This document shows, piece after piece, positions 33,116-44,263 of a stretch of 58,406 bases of DNA (within the stretch, counting starts at the first letter, position 1; every line of letters begins with the position of its first letter). The notes beneath the pieces were generated by a model that did no database searches, was not told where the DNA came from, and saw only the letters and a program-made list of their open reading frames with translations. Both the position numbers and the translations under genes were made by a program. Source of the stretch: Diphasiastrum complanatum. Lineage: Eukaryota > Streptophyta > Lycopodiopsida > Lycopodiales > Lycopodiaceae. The DNA is taken from the NCBI GenBank assembly GCA_029204225.1, contig MU833290.1:1-58406 (forward strand), given 5' to 3'.

Positions 33116-34800
33116 ACTTTCTTGGGCAGATTTGATTCTTTGAAGGATGGTGCCCCACCTCAAGATCTTCTTTGCATCATTAACAATCTTTTCTTAGCCA
33201 GCGCCCTGCTTCAAGAGATTCTTTTTGACATTGAAGGTCTACTTCTTGGTTGGCGACCTACTTCAAGAAAGTTTTTGACGACATTTTCTTTACCTCTACT
33301 AATGGCTAGCACTTACTCCTATTTGGCACCCTATTTGGTAGACATTTTGGCAACTTCTTCATATTCATTTTGTAGGGTTTTGTGATATCAAATACGTACG
33401 CAGTTAAGAATGTATCTACAAATTTAGCATGAAAGATAGTAACATTCATAAAAGTGGCAAAATAATCATTCACAAGTATTCTCCAACAAAGAATATACCT
33501 ATTTGTGAAATTAGAATATATCCAAATTTAGACATCCTTATATTTCCTCCCTAGTAACAACTAAATAATAAATTTAATGATGCATTACCCATATCTATAA
33601 AGGTTCCATATACTTTTGTGCTGCCCTAGTAATACCCATGCCATATTCAGACTTGTAGTGGTGCATCTTTTGCTATTATATCAGTACAAGCCTAGAAAGT
33701 AACATTATACTATGTTAACCTTTAATCTTGTACAAGAGCTTTTCAACGTATATGAGCACATTTGAGAGCTAGTACCTACCATTTGAAGAAGACTAGTGTC
33801 AGTGGAAGGCATGGTTCTTGCAGTGTGCTCCATCACAAACAAACCCCGCCTTCCTTTTCTGTTGTTTACTTGTCCTACAAATGGCCTGTTAGCAGTACAA
33901 GGTGCAAAAGAAAACTTGTTGGCATTGGCCAACAAAATTATGTTATTAATGATCAAGGAAAACTATATGTGGTTATCAAAGGCACAATAAAACTCAAGTT
34001 CTTGCAAAAGCATCAATCCTCATCTTCAGCAATCTTTCAATAAACATGAGATCTTAGCCCTATGCAATCATAAACACCCGCTGGTTGTGGCTGAGAGTGA
34101 TAAGATCGCCATTGACATTGCAAACTCCCCACAAAGACTAACCTGAAAATGCCCATAGACACAAAGCACAACAAACTCTAAGATGTCATTTTGACCTTCC
34201 TATCATCTACTTTAAAGGAAGAGTAACCTTAACTACGCAATAAAGTGAACATCCATCAAAATCTATAACAAGTTGCTGACCACAATATTCCATTTCCTTG
34301 AGAAGAAAATACAGCTAGTTATTCTGCTTTGAGCTTGGCCTTCAAAGTTCTAATATAATCACAAGCCTCCCTCTTGTAATCTACAACTTCCTCTTTTCGA
34401 AGTGCTCTAACCTAAGCTCCTCAGTGCTCACTAGTTCAGCAGTAAGAATGAGGCTCTTCACCATAGAGGCTCCTCTCTTGCTAGAAAATGAACCATGGTC
34501 ATTTGGCCAAGGGTCCACTGGGTCCATTCCTTCTCAGACCCCCAGAACCCTTGTAACAAGAACCATAATCGTCTCGCTCTCAGGCCTAGCATAGTTAGCG
34601 CTTGCTTGCTCACTCTTGCACTTTGTTGGCCTTATACAGAGTCTTTGGTAGCCACCTGGCCCTCAGGCATGTGTTTGAAAATGGGGTTGTGCTGGAATTC
34701 CTTTTTAGTCATTGGTAACTTGGCTACTTTTCAGACAGCTTCAGGGAGCTCACTTATGACAGTCAATCCTACTTTACTAAGTCATATTTTGGTCACCTAT
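33116..34800. other. Probable retroelement leader remnants, no gene recognised
   Basis: Follows the primer site of the 33.1-kb LTR relic. Several short frames occur, none with a recognised domain. Confidence 0.4.
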
Positions 34801-35216
34801 AGTTATGGACTCGGCTCATTACATTCGCCGCGTCCATTTACATTTACAGTTACTTTACTTTATGCATAAGCAGGCCTTGGGCCCTTTTTTATTCATTAGT
34901 GACATTCAGACTATATGGTTGGCCTTTGGCCTTATTATTCATTATTAGGCCATTTCGACATATTATTGGAGAGTGGGGACCTTCTTGGAGGGCGCACTAT
35001 TATCCCTCCCAGTTGGGCCCTAGCCACTGGAAGCTTCCTTTTAGGGCTTCCTCTTGGCTATAAGTAGGGAAACTGTCATTTGTCATTCAGCTGATGATAT
35101 TGATCTCTCTCTTTAGCCTCCTTAATCTCTCTCTTTCCTGCTTTCTAGGGTTAAGTCTTGCTTATGTGATGCTTTCATAGCTTAATTCTAGATCAGTTGT
35201 GGCTCTATTCGTAACT
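34801..35216 (+). repeat. Gypsy 5' LTR
   Basis: 416 bp, starting agttatgg and ending gtaact, with the primer site directly after it. Near-terminal inverted repeat AGTTA/TAACT. A TATA-like ctataagta lies at about 35058. Confidence 0.9.
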
Positions 35217-35228
35217 TGGTATCAGAGC
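35217..35228 (+). other. Gypsy primer binding site (tRNA-Met)
   Basis: tggtatcagagc immediately after the LTR end, with no spacer. Confidence 0.9.
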
Positions 35229-35895
35229 ACTTTTCTGAGCACAATCTGGAATTTTTTCTTTGCTGCCTTGCCTTGCTCCTCCATCGTTGATCCTACAGCT
35301 CCATTACCGTTTTGACAGCCTTGTTCCATCGTTGCTCCTTCCACTCCTTCCTGCCCAGCGTTCCCTCTGTTTTGTCCCCTCTTTTCTTTGCTGCCCAGCG
35401 CTCCTCCTCTTCCTTTCCATCGCTGTCCCTGCCTTCCGACCTACCACTTTCATCTGATATTTTTCCAGTTTGCAGCCATCTTCCACAGTTAGTTCCCTGA
35501 CTGTCCAGCGTCCATCCTCATCCAAAAACTACCCAATTCCGACATCATTTGCTATTCCAAACAACTAAAATTCTTCAACCTGTAAATCGCTGCCTCAGCA
35601 CTCCCAACTTGTCACTTTTGCCTTTTTTTTTTTTCTCCAATTCCAGCCATCTTTTACAGCTTATCAAAAGGCTGTCGCGCGCTCATTCTCCACCACATTT
35701 TCAAGAATTCTACCTCCGTTTACTCTTTCAAATTCACATTGTATCCCTGGCTGTCCAGCGCATTTTTACAACTTCTCCATTGTTCATTGTTGTCTGTTTT
35801 TTTCAGTTATGATAATATTGGTTGTAATAGGCTAATTTGGGGTGACGACAAGAGTCCGCTCCCTCAAGTTTTCGTCTATTCCTTCCACTATCATT

Positions 35896-37286
35896 ATGGC
35901 ACATTCACCTACCCCGAGTGAGAATACTCAGGAAACCTTATCCGATCAGTTTCGTCGCATGGATGAGACCCTTTCTAGCCTCATTCTTCGCTTCGATTCA
36001 GTTATGACCGGCTTTGCTACTATGCAGTAACAGATTGATTCTTTACAGCCTCATGGTCCTGGTAAAGCTCCTGTTTTTCCTACATTTGGGACTCCCCCTC
36101 CATTTGGATTTCCATCTTCTTCTGCTAGTCAGCTTGGTGGTGGACCGTTCATTCCATCTAACCCACCTCCTGGTTTCTTTCCTCGTTCCCCCCTTCCTGA
36201 GCCACACTTTGCTCGATACTTTCGTAATAGGGTACAGCTTGCTACCTATTCCAGTTCCTCCGACGGGAACTTATTAGAGAATTGGTTTGCTAAGCTTGAC
36301 ACATATTTTCAGATTTACCCCAAGACTGATCCTCAGAAGATCCAGTTGGCTGCTTTACATTTAGATGGACGTGCCGCCACGTGGTGACAAGTTTATAGAG
36401 TTGATCCTGATCGGGAAGGGCTCCATGTATGGCATACTTTTCGCCGTGACCTCCGCCATGCTATGATTGATCCTCAGTGGCTTGACCGCCAATGTGATAC
36501 ATTTCGTAGTCTCACTCAGACCAATGATCTTGCTTCTTATACAGATCAGTTTATGGATCTTTCTTATCTTTTCACAGATCTACAGCCCATTGAGCTTATT
36601 TCTCGTTACATTGCTGGGCTTCGTGGTGCTTTACGTTATGATGTTTCTTCCTTCCGTCCTACCACACTTGTTGAGGCGATGTCTCTTGCCAGTACTTTAC
36701 AGCATAAGTACTCTCACACCCTTCCTTCCCGCTTCTCCCGACCCCATCCTTCTGCTTCATCTTTTCCCACTACGTTCACTCCTACACCGGCCCCTTCTGT
36801 TCCAGCTCTCTCCATTGCCCCTTCGCCTCCTCGTCCTCCGACTCCTCGACCTACTTTTGTCCGACGTTACACATCTGCAGAGTTCGGTGATCTTCAGCAG
36901 AAGCGTCTTTGCTTTCGTTGTAAGAGTCCTAACCATCTTGCCCGTGATTGCCGCCAGCCTCTCCCTACTACTACTGCTGTTTTTTACCATGAGGGCTCTA
37001 CTCCAAATAATTCCGATATCTACATTCATATTTCTGATGAGCCTGACTTATCCTCTGAGCCTTCCCCTGATTTACTTCTTGCTACTTGCCATGCTCAGCT
37101 TGCCTATGCTACTTGGACAGGGCGTCCTGGTCCTCGCTCCATTCGGTTATGTGTGCGTATTACAGGTCGAGAGTATATTGCTTTAGTTGATACTGGTAGC
37201 ACTCATTCTTTTATTAGCAGTTATATCACTAGTCGGATCCGTGCTTCACCTGTTCCTGCTTCCCAGCCTCTCACCGTTGAGGTTGC
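35896..37286 (+). pseudogene. Gypsy gag and N-terminal protease
   Basis: The ATG at 35896 opens MAHSPTPSENTQETLSDQFR. A retrotransposon gag domain lies around 36270-36640 (NWFAKLDTYFQIYP, DGRAATWW), then a Pro-rich linker, a CCHC knuckle at about 36912 (CFRCKSPNHLARDC) and the aspartic protease motif ALVDTGSTHSF near 37180. TAA at 36028-36030 and TGA at 36385-36387 interrupt the frame. Both are single transitions from likely CAA and TGG. The frame runs into the Copia LTR at 37287. Gag forms the particle, and the protease would process the polyprotein. Confidence 0.85.
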
Positions 37287-37570
37287 TGTGAAAAATTGTC
37301 AACTAGTAGTATTTTCCTAACTTGAGATTTTGTAGGCCTATGGCCAAATAAAAGTTAGAGATAGGTTCATACATGTATGTAGAGGCCCAAAGTATGTGTA
37401 CACTACTTTTGAGGTCACATTAATTAGAGGAGGTCGAGTGTGGAGCTCTTCTATTGGCTCATAATTTGGTGCATTCCTATTTGACCAAATTTCTAGGTAT
37501 ATGGGTGAATCCTATTGGACCCCAATTTTAGCCTATCATAAGACAAGTGGCCAAGAGGCACTATGGCTGC

Positions 37571-37578
37571 TATAAATA
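37571..37578 (+). promoter_or_regulatory. Copia LTR TATA box
   Basis: tataaata in the middle of the 5' LTR, the usual core promoter position for plant Copia elements. The 3' LTR has the same box at 42780. Confidence 0.7.
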
Positions 37579-37724
37579 GCCATCTCCACGAGTATGTACA
37601 CATCTCATTTTCATTCTATTGAATGAATGTTATGCTCTTTGAAGATCCATCTTCTTCTCTCTCACTTTTTTGTTCATATCTTGCATTCTAGCCACTAGAA
37701 TTGTGATTTCTTTGTTGCTATGGC

Positions 37725-37738
37725 TTCACACGTGTGAA
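37725..37738. promoter_or_regulatory. Palindromic G-box in LTR
   Basis: ttcacacgtgtgaa is a perfect 14-bp palindrome around CACGTG, the core bound by plant bZIP and bHLH factors. It lies about 150 bp past the TATA box. The same 18-bp context (ggcttcacacgtgtgaaa) occurs in the unrelated-looking LTR of the second Copia (43331-43344 and 48806-48819). Confidence 0.55.
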
Positions 37739-37939
37739 ATGCAGGTTGTAGGCTCTGAAGTACGGACAGGGACAGCAAGTTTCTGTTTGTGGAAGCTTAT
37801 GATCAGATTTTGATGTTTAGTTGATGTTTAGTATGCTTAACATCACAATTTCTATCATTTTTTCAATCTAGATGTGCATAACTTCCATGGCCAAGATCTT
37901 TATGAAACTTTAGCATCTTTTGGATCTGAGTTTTTCACA

Positions 37940-37951
37940 TGGTATCAGAGC
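37940..37951 (+). other. Copia primer binding site (tRNA-Met)
   Basis: tggtatcagagc directly after the 5' LTR end. Confidence 0.95.
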
Positions 37952-38549
37952 ATTAGGCGGCCAAATGTGCAGGTTTTGCCAGATTTAGAAGAGATTTGTG
38001 GGCGAGTTTCCTTTTGTAGCATTCCAATCAAGTTTCTAGCTAAAAATCTTGTTGATTTATGTGTAGAAATTGGATCTTTGTGATCAAAACATCATTTGTA
38101 TGCATTTCAATTGAAGTAGGGCGAATTCCCTCTGTACTTATCAGAATAAGGAGACAAAAATTGTTTTGGAAAGAGGGAGATGCAAGATCCAACAAGATCC
38201 TATTAGTTTTTCCATTCTAGCATATAGTTTTTTGATTCAATTTCTTGCTTCTTCATGTCAAAAACTTCAAAATTGATGTAACCCTCTGATTTTCAGTTTG
38301 CTGAATGATTCAAGAGTGTATTTCAATCTTAGGAGTGAGGGAAAAGCAAGTATATTGAGGTTTGGTCTTGGTTTGATCAAGAAATCATAAAACTAGTGGC
38401 TAAAATTAAGGAAAAAGTGAGGAAAAGAGAGAAAAAGTAAGGTTTTAGGTTCCAAATCTTTGTGATTTCTTCTTGTGTTTCATTTGTTGATTCAAGAGAG
38501 TGCTTAGTGCATTGGAACAGGTCAAAGATCAGAGATCAATCATTGCAAC

Positions 38550-41500
38550 ATGGCTACAAATGGAGGCTACATGTTGGAAAGCAATGATAGGCTTACCTCC
38601 CTCAACTATTCTACTTGGAAAGTAAGGATGGAGTCTTTGCTTGAGATGAATGAGTTGATGGATATTGTTGTAGGTGTGGAGGAGAGACCTTTGGCACCTC
38701 AAGAACAATTGAGGTATGACAAGAGGGCAAAGAAAGCCCTTCACATGATCAAGATGAATGTGACAAATGAGCTTATCAAAGAGGTTGGTAAGTGCACATC
38801 ATCTAGTGAAGCTTGGGAAGCCTTGAAGAAGGTTTATGAATCCAAGTCTACTTCTAGAGTGTTGACTTTAAGAAGGCAAATCTTTTCTTGTATGCAAAAG
38901 AAGAGTGAGAATGGACATGCTTTTGTTTTGAGAGTTAAAGCATTGAATGATGAGTTAGCATGCATTAATGATGGCATAAATAATGAGGAGCTTGTTCAAG
39001 TGATTCTCAATGGCTTGTTGGATGATCATGCTAATCTTGTTCAAAGTTATGCTATCCAAAAATGTTTACCAAGTGTTGGAGACTTGCAAGAGGTCTTGTT
39101 GGCTGAAGAATTCAGGTTGCAAGCAAGAGTGGGAGCATCTTCTACATCTCAAGGAGGAGAAGAGGAGGCAATGTTCTCTAAAGGCAAGTTCAAGGGCAAA
39201 GGTAAAAGCAATTGGTCTAAAGGGCAAGACCAAGGTGAGCACTCTACTTTTGGCAAAAAGAAGGATAGATCTAAGCTAAAATGTTTCTATTGTGGAGTCA
39301 AAGGGCATTTTGCTAGTGATTGTTTTAAGAAAAAGAGGGATCAAGGGGAAAAGCAAACCAATCTAACTATTGATGAGGGTGGGGATGAGCTTCTTTCAAA
39401 TGATGCTTTTGTTATGTCATCTTGCTTGTTGGCTAATCATGGAGACATTGATCCTTGGTGGATTGATAGTGGAGCCACTTCTCATATGACATATCATAAA
39501 GAGTATTTTTCATCTTTAATGGCATTTGATGGTGATAGGAAGGTAATCTATACCGCAAATGATGGTGAGTGTGCAATCAAGGGGATTGGCACAATTCCTA
39601 TTTCACTTTCTACAAATAGGAATATAGAATTGAAAGATGTTTTGCTCATTCCATCCATTACCAAGAACTTACTTAGTGTAAGCCAAATGCTTGACAAAGG
39701 ATTCAAAGTTGAGTTTGATGGTGATGCTTGCTTGATCAAAAAGGGGTGTAGTATCATTGCAAAAGGGAAAAGGCAAGGGAAATTGTTCAAGCTTGATGCA
39801 TGTGTTGTTGCTAACCAAGTTGGATGCATGGCAAATGAACAAATGTCAATTCAAGAGGTATGGCATAAAAGGATGGGACATCTCAACTACAAGGCCTTGG
39901 AGGTAATAGCCAAAAAGGAGGTAGTAAGGGGACTTCCCAAGTCTCTTACTTGCTTGAATCATGTTTGTGAAGAATGTGCTTTGTCTAAATCACATAGATT
40001 GCCATATACTAGATCTATATCTAGATCTAAGATGCCTTTTTCTCTCTTGCATTCGGATATTCATGGTGTTACTACAATTAGCAATGGAGGTGCTAAGATG
40101 TATGTAACTTTCATTGATGATTTTAGTAGATTTTGTTGGGTTTATCTACTAAAGAGCAAGGATGAGGTGTTTGATGTGTTTGTCAAGTTCAAAGTTGCTA
40201 TTGAGACTCAATTTACAACCAAAATCAAATGCTTGAGGAGCGACAATGGTGGTGAATACATTTCTAACAAATTCAAAGCCTTTTGCGATGAGCATGGGAT
40301 CAAGAGGGAGTACACATGTCCAAGAACACCACAACAAAATGGAGTGGCCGAGAGGAAGAATAGAACCTTGTGTGAGAGTGCAAAGGCAATGAGATTGAAT
40401 GCTAATCTTCCTAAACCTTTTTGGAGTGATGCTTTGTTGTGTGCAAATTTCCTATGCAATAGATGGCCAAGTGTTGTATTGGAAGGAAAAACCCCTTTTG
40501 AAGCTTTGTTTGGTACGAAGCCTAATGTCAAGTTTCTAAGAACTTTTGGATGCATTTGCTACTTCAACATTACTCTTGATGATAGAACTAAGGAGGATCC
40601 ATCTTCAAGAAAGGGCATTTTTGTTGGTTATAGTGAAGTAAGCAAAGCATATAGGATTTATGTTCCTTCAATCAAGAAAGTGTTCACAAGTAGGGATGTC
40701 ATTTTTGATGAAAGTAACATTCCAAAAGTTGTTTCAAGTGATGATGGTGTTGTTGCAACTAATGTGCTTGATGACAATGGAGTTGATGACACATTGGATG
40801 TGGATGTTGAAGAAGCCTCTTCAAGTCAAATTCCAAGGAGAACTCCAAGGCATAAAGTGAAACCCTCAAGGCTCACTTATGATGGCAAAGGTAAGCAAGT
40901 GGTGGATGGATCCAACTATGCTTTCCTAACTTCTTTTGATGTACCTTCATGTGTAGATGAAGCAAGGCAAAAAGAGGAATGGATCCAAGCAATGGATCTT
41001 GAGTTTGAAGCACTTATGAAGAACAACACATGGAGATTGGTGGAGCTTCCAAAGGGCAAAAGTGCAATTGGATGCAAATGGATCTTCAAGGTAAAGACAA
41101 ATCAAGATGGATCTATCAACAAGTTGAAGGCAAGGTTGGTGGCTAAAGGTTATGCTCAAGAGCATGGCATTGACTATGAGGAAACCTTTGCACCCGTGGC
41201 AAAGATGGTGAGCATAAGAGTAATCATTTCCCTTGCAACTCTTTATGGATGGGATCTTTGGCAATTAGACATTTCTAATGCTTTCTTGAATGGTGATCTT
41301 GAAGAGGAAGTCTACATGGAGCAACCCGAGAGCTATGTTTCTCATAGCAAGCCTAATCATGTGTGTTTTCTACAAAAAAGTTTGTATGGTCTTAAGCAAG
41401 CACCAAGGAGTTGGTATGCTAGGCTTAACTCTTTTCTACTTTCTCAAAACTTCACTATGAGTGAGTATGATCATTCACTTTACTTTAGAATTAGTTCTAA

Positions 41501-42500
41501 TGATGTTACAATCCTTCTAATTTATGTGGATGACATTATTTTAAGTGGAGGGAACAAGGAAGATATAGAAGATATCAAGAAAGCACTAAAAAAGGAATTT
41601 GAAGTGCATGATCTTGGTCTTTTGAGCTATATCTTAGGAATAGAAGTAATTAGAACTTCTCAAATCACTTTTATTTCACAAGAGAAGTATGCTATTTCTA
41701 TTCTCAATAGATTTCATATGGTAGATGCAAATCCTATTGATACACCTATGGAATCACATGTAAAGCTAACTATAAGAGGTAATGAAAGATCCTTCGAGGA
41801 CATTACTCTCTATAGGAAGCTAATAGGTTCTCTTATATATCTAACCATCACAAGACCTGATTTATCTTATTGTGTTGGTAGATTAAGCCAATTCATGCAA
41901 GATCCTAGCATAGAACATTGGAAACTAGGAAAGAGGATCTTGAGATACATCTCGGGAACAAAAGATTTTGGCATTGTTTATAGAGGCTCATCACCTAACT
42001 TATTTGGTTTTTCAGATTCAGATTTTGCAGGAGACCTTATGGATAGAAAATCCATAAATGCACATGCTATTTTCATAGGTGATGGAGCTATCTCATGGAT
42101 GTCGAAGAAACAAGCAACTATATCACTTTCTTCTAGTGAGGCCGAGTACAAAGCTTTGACATCATGCACAAAGGAGATGGTGTGGATCAAGAGGATGATT
42201 ATGGAGCTTCATTTGCTGGATTTTTCAGAGAGTCCAATCATCTTTTGTGACAACCTTTCAGCCCAAAGTCTAGCAAGCAATCCGGTTTTCCATGCAAGGA
42301 GCAAACATATCGAGGTGGCTTACCATTTTGTGAGAGAACAAGTGTTGGCAAAAGAGATCAAGCTTGAACATGTCCCATCAAAGGAATGTGTGGCTGATAT
42401 CTTTACCAAAGCATTGGGAAAGGACTTATTTTTCAAGCATAGAACAAGTCTTGGTGTACTTTCTAAATCTATGCTAAAACTAGTTGAAGAGGGAGTGTGA
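38550..42500 (+). CDS. Copia gag-pol polyprotein, 1316 codons, intact
   Basis: One frame from ATG 38550 to TGA at 42498-42500, overlapping the start of the 3' LTR. Domains in order: UBN2-type gag (residues 1-~200), CCHC knuckle CFYCGVKGHFASDC (245-258), aspartic protease WIDSGATSHM (Asp 306), integrase HHCC region (His 439) and core with D503, D565 (DNGGEY) and E601 (GVAERKNRT), reverse transcriptase with QLDISNAFLNG and YVDDIIL (992-998), and RNase H with SDSDFAGD and SSSEAEYKAL. All catalytic residues are present and no stop interrupts it. The polyprotein would form particles, copy the RNA and insert the cDNA in the nucleus. The start was chosen by match to the other Copia gags. The leader from 37952 to 38549 is non-coding. 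Confidence 0.97.
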   Translation: MATNGGYMLESNDRLTSLNYSTWKVRMESLLEMNELMDIVVGVEERPLAPQEQLRYDKRAKKALHMIKMNVTNELIKEVGKCTSSSEAWEALKKVYESKSTSRVLTLRRQIFSCMQKKSENGHAFVLRVKALNDELACINDGINNEELVQVILNGLLDDHANLVQSYAIQKCLPSVGDLQEVLLAEEFRLQARVGASSTSQGGEEEAMFSKGKFKGKGKSNWSKGQDQGEHSTFGKKKDRSKLKCFYCGVKGHFASDCFKKKRDQGEKQTNLTIDEGGDELLSNDAFVMSSCLLANHGDIDPWWIDSGATSHMTYHKEYFSSLMAFDGDRKVIYTANDGECAIKGIGTIPISLSTNRNIELKDVLLIPSITKNLLSVSQMLDKGFKVEFDGDACLIKKGCSIIAKGKRQGKLFKLDACVVANQVGCMANEQMSIQEVWHKRMGHLNYKALEVIAKKEVVRGLPKSLTCLNHVCEECALSKSHRLPYTRSISRSKMPFSLLHSDIHGVTTISNGGAKMYVTFIDDFSRFCWVYLLKSKDEVFDVFVKFKVAIETQFTTKIKCLRSDNGGEYISNKFKAFCDEHGIKREYTCPRTPQQNGVAERKNRTLCESAKAMRLNANLPKPFWSDALLCANFLCNRWPSVVLEGKTPFEALFGTKPNVKFLRTFGCICYFNITLDDRTKEDPSSRKGIFVGYSEVSKAYRIYVPSIKKVFTSRDVIFDESNIPKVVSSDDGVVATNVLDDNGVDDTLDVDVEEASSSQIPRRTPRHKVKPSRLTYDGKGKQVVDGSNYAFLTSFDVPSCVDEARQKEEWIQAMDLEFEALMKNNTWRLVELPKGKSAIGCKWIFKVKTNQDGSINKLKARLVAKGYAQEHGIDYEETFAPVAKMVSIRVIISLATLYGWDLWQLDISNAFLNGDLEEEVYMEQPESYVSHSKPNHVCFLQKSLYGLKQAPRSWYARLNSFLLSQNFTMSEYDHSLYFRISSNDVTILLIYVDDIILSGGNKEDIEDIKKALKKEFEVHDLGLLSYILGIEVIRTSQITFISQEKYAISILNRFHMVDANPIDTPMESHVKLTIRGNERSFEDITLYRKLIGSLIYLTITRPDLSYCVGRLSQFMQDPSIEHWKLGKRILRYISGTKDFGIVYRGSSPNLFGFSDSDFAGDLMDRKSINAHAIFIGDGAISWMSKKQATISLSSSEAEYKALTSCTKEMVWIKRMIMELHLLDFSESPIIFCDNLSAQSLASNPVFHARSKHIEVAYHFVREQVLAKEIKLEHVPSKECVADIFTKALGKDLFFKHRTSLGVLSKSMLKLVEEGV

Positions 42501-43148
42501 AAAATTGTCAACTAGTAGTATTTTCCTAACTTGAGATTTTGTAGGCCTATGGCCAAATAAAAGTTAGAGATAGGTTCATACATGTATGTAGAGGCCCAAA
42601 GTATGTGTACACTACTTTTGAGGTCACATTAATTAGAGGAGGTCGAGTGTGGAGCTCTTCTATTGGCTCATAATTTGGTGCATTCCTATTTGACCAAATT
42701 TCTAGGTATATGGGTGAATCCTATTGGACCCCAATTTTAGCCTATCATAAGACAAGTGGCCAAGAGGCACTATGGCTGCTATAAATAGCCATCTCCACGA
42801 GTATGTACACATCTCATTTTCATTCTATTGAATGAATGTTATGCTCTTTGAAGATCCATCTTCTTCTCTCTCACTTTTTTGTTCATATCTTGCATTCTAG
42901 CCACTAGAATTGTGATTTCTTTGTTGCTATGGCTTCACACGTGTGAAATGCAGGTTGTAGGCTCTGAAGTACGGACAGGGACAGCAAGTTTCTGTTTGTG
43001 GAAGCTTATGATCAGATTTTGATGTTTAGTTGATGTTTAGTATGCTTAACATCACAATTTCTATCATTTTTTCAATCTAGATGTGCATAACTTCCATGGC
43101 CAAGATCTTTATGAAACTTTAGCATCTTTTGGATCTGAGTTTTTCACA
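42496..43148 (+). repeat. Copia 3' LTR
   Basis: 653 bp, same as the 5' LTR by eye. It is preceded by gaagagggag and followed by the target duplication gttgc. Confidence 0.97.
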
Positions 43149-43174
43149 GTTGCCAGTTCTCATTCTTTTCCTAG
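43149..43174 (+). other. Sliver of Gypsy sequence between two Copia insertions
   Basis: 26 bp made of the gttgc duplication, cagttctcattcttt and tcctag (including the cctag duplication). It is the only Gypsy DNA left between the guests, so the two insertion points are about 21 bp apart. Confidence 0.9.
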
Positions 43175-43856
43175 TGTAAAAATTACAGCAAATAAGGATC
43201 CTAAAACACTTGAAATGATGAGGGAAACAATAGATTATGATTTCATAAGATTAGCACAAGTTGAACCATCAAAATCCATCAAAAATCTATGCTTGAACCT
43301 CACTAAATGGCCCAAATCCTTGAAGAAGGCTTCACACGTGTGAAAGTACGGCCTCCCACAGTCTGAGTACTGTACACCAGACCTACATTCAATCCTATAA
43401 TCATTAGTAATCACAAGTACTCAAACAATTATGAACATAGAGAGCAATTGCACCATTATGAGAGAAAAAACATGAAATTGCTTGATTGATTTTGGTGAGA
43501 TATCATCACCTATATATACATGATCCATCACGATTTTGGGCAGGTATGAGTAGCCCTAAACCTATCCCTAATGCTAATTTTGGTGGATCTTTCATCCCTA
43601 CCAAGTTAAGGTTGGAATCTTGGAGATCCCTCAACAATGCAAAAATTACCAAAAATAGCTCCTATTTTTTCTCCCTTGTATCTAAGCATAATTTGGACTC
43701 ATTCCAAAGGTTCTAACACTTAGGTCTACTTGAGAGCATCCTTATGAATGGAATCCTATGCTATTTGACACGTGTGACAAGCCACATCATGACCATCTAG
43801 CTATTTACAAGTCATATGACCAAAACTAGTCAAGCTAGAATTGTGAATTTTTAACA
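43175..43856 (-). repeat. Copia 3' LTR (minus-strand element)
   Basis: Plus-strand reading tgtaaaaatt...aatttttaaca. Contains the palindromic G-box at 43331-43344. Confidence 0.95.
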
Positions 43857-43870
43857 CTCCTCCTCACTAT

Positions 43871-44263
43871 CTAGCTTGGTTCAATCATTGCTTTACTAAT
43901 CACTCCAAGTGATGATCTGAACTTCATAAAAGGTGTCTTTTGAAGTGGTTTAGTAAGTAGATCAGCTACACATTCATTGCTTGGAACATGCTCCAAAGCA
44001 ATCTCCTTGGCTTGCACCATTTCTCTCACAAAGTGATGGCATATCTCAATGTGCTTAGATCTTGCATGGAAGATTGGGTTAGATGCAAGGTGTTGGGCTG
44101 ATATATTGTCATTGTAGATGATTGGTGCCTCCTCTGAATCCATGATCTTTAGTTCCACCAATATCTCTTGATCCAAAGTACCTCCTTTGTAGTGGTTGTC
44201 AAAGCTTTGTACTCGGCCTCGGTTGAAGATAGAGATATAGTTTCTTGCTTTTTTGAAAGCCAT
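43871..44263 (-). pseudogene. C-terminal RNase H part of the minus-strand Copia, shifted frame
   Basis: From about 44160 downwards the frame reads ILVELKIMDSEEAPIIYNDN and FHARSKHIEICHHFVREM, the usual Copia RNase H end. It is offset by one base from the main ORF, which instead ends at a stop at 44149. A 1-bp indel around the ATC AAG AGA TAT codons explains the break. Confidence 0.9.

Larger units (their letters stand above)
37287..37939 (+). repeat. Copia 5' LTR
   Basis: 653 bp, identical by eye to 42496-43148. TATA box tataaata at 37571-37578; palindromic G-box ttcacacgtgtgaa at 37725-37738. Confidence 0.97.
37287..43148 (+). mobile_element. Intact, young Copia element (plus strand)
   Basis: 5862 bp flanked by the perfect target duplication gttgc (37282-37286 and 43149-43153). 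LTRs are 653 bp each with no difference seen, with TGTGAAAAA...TTTTTCACA ends. A primer site, one uninterrupted gag-pol and a polypurine tract (gaagagggag, 42486-42495) are all present. It sits inside the Gypsy protease region. All parts for autonomous retrotransposition are visible. Confidence 0.97.

Noticed and set aside
33781-33956. Minus-strand open frame ending ...SLLQM before a good donor (gtaggtac), considered as the missing first exon of the hydrolase.
   Set aside because: Exon A needs one base carried over from the previous exon. None of the three frames of this segment supplies that phase without a stop.
36467-37186. Leu-rich 239-codon plus frame and similar Leu/Val-rich frames at 50.2-52.8 kb, which look like membrane proteins.
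   Set aside because: Out-of-frame readings of the Gypsy gag-pol.
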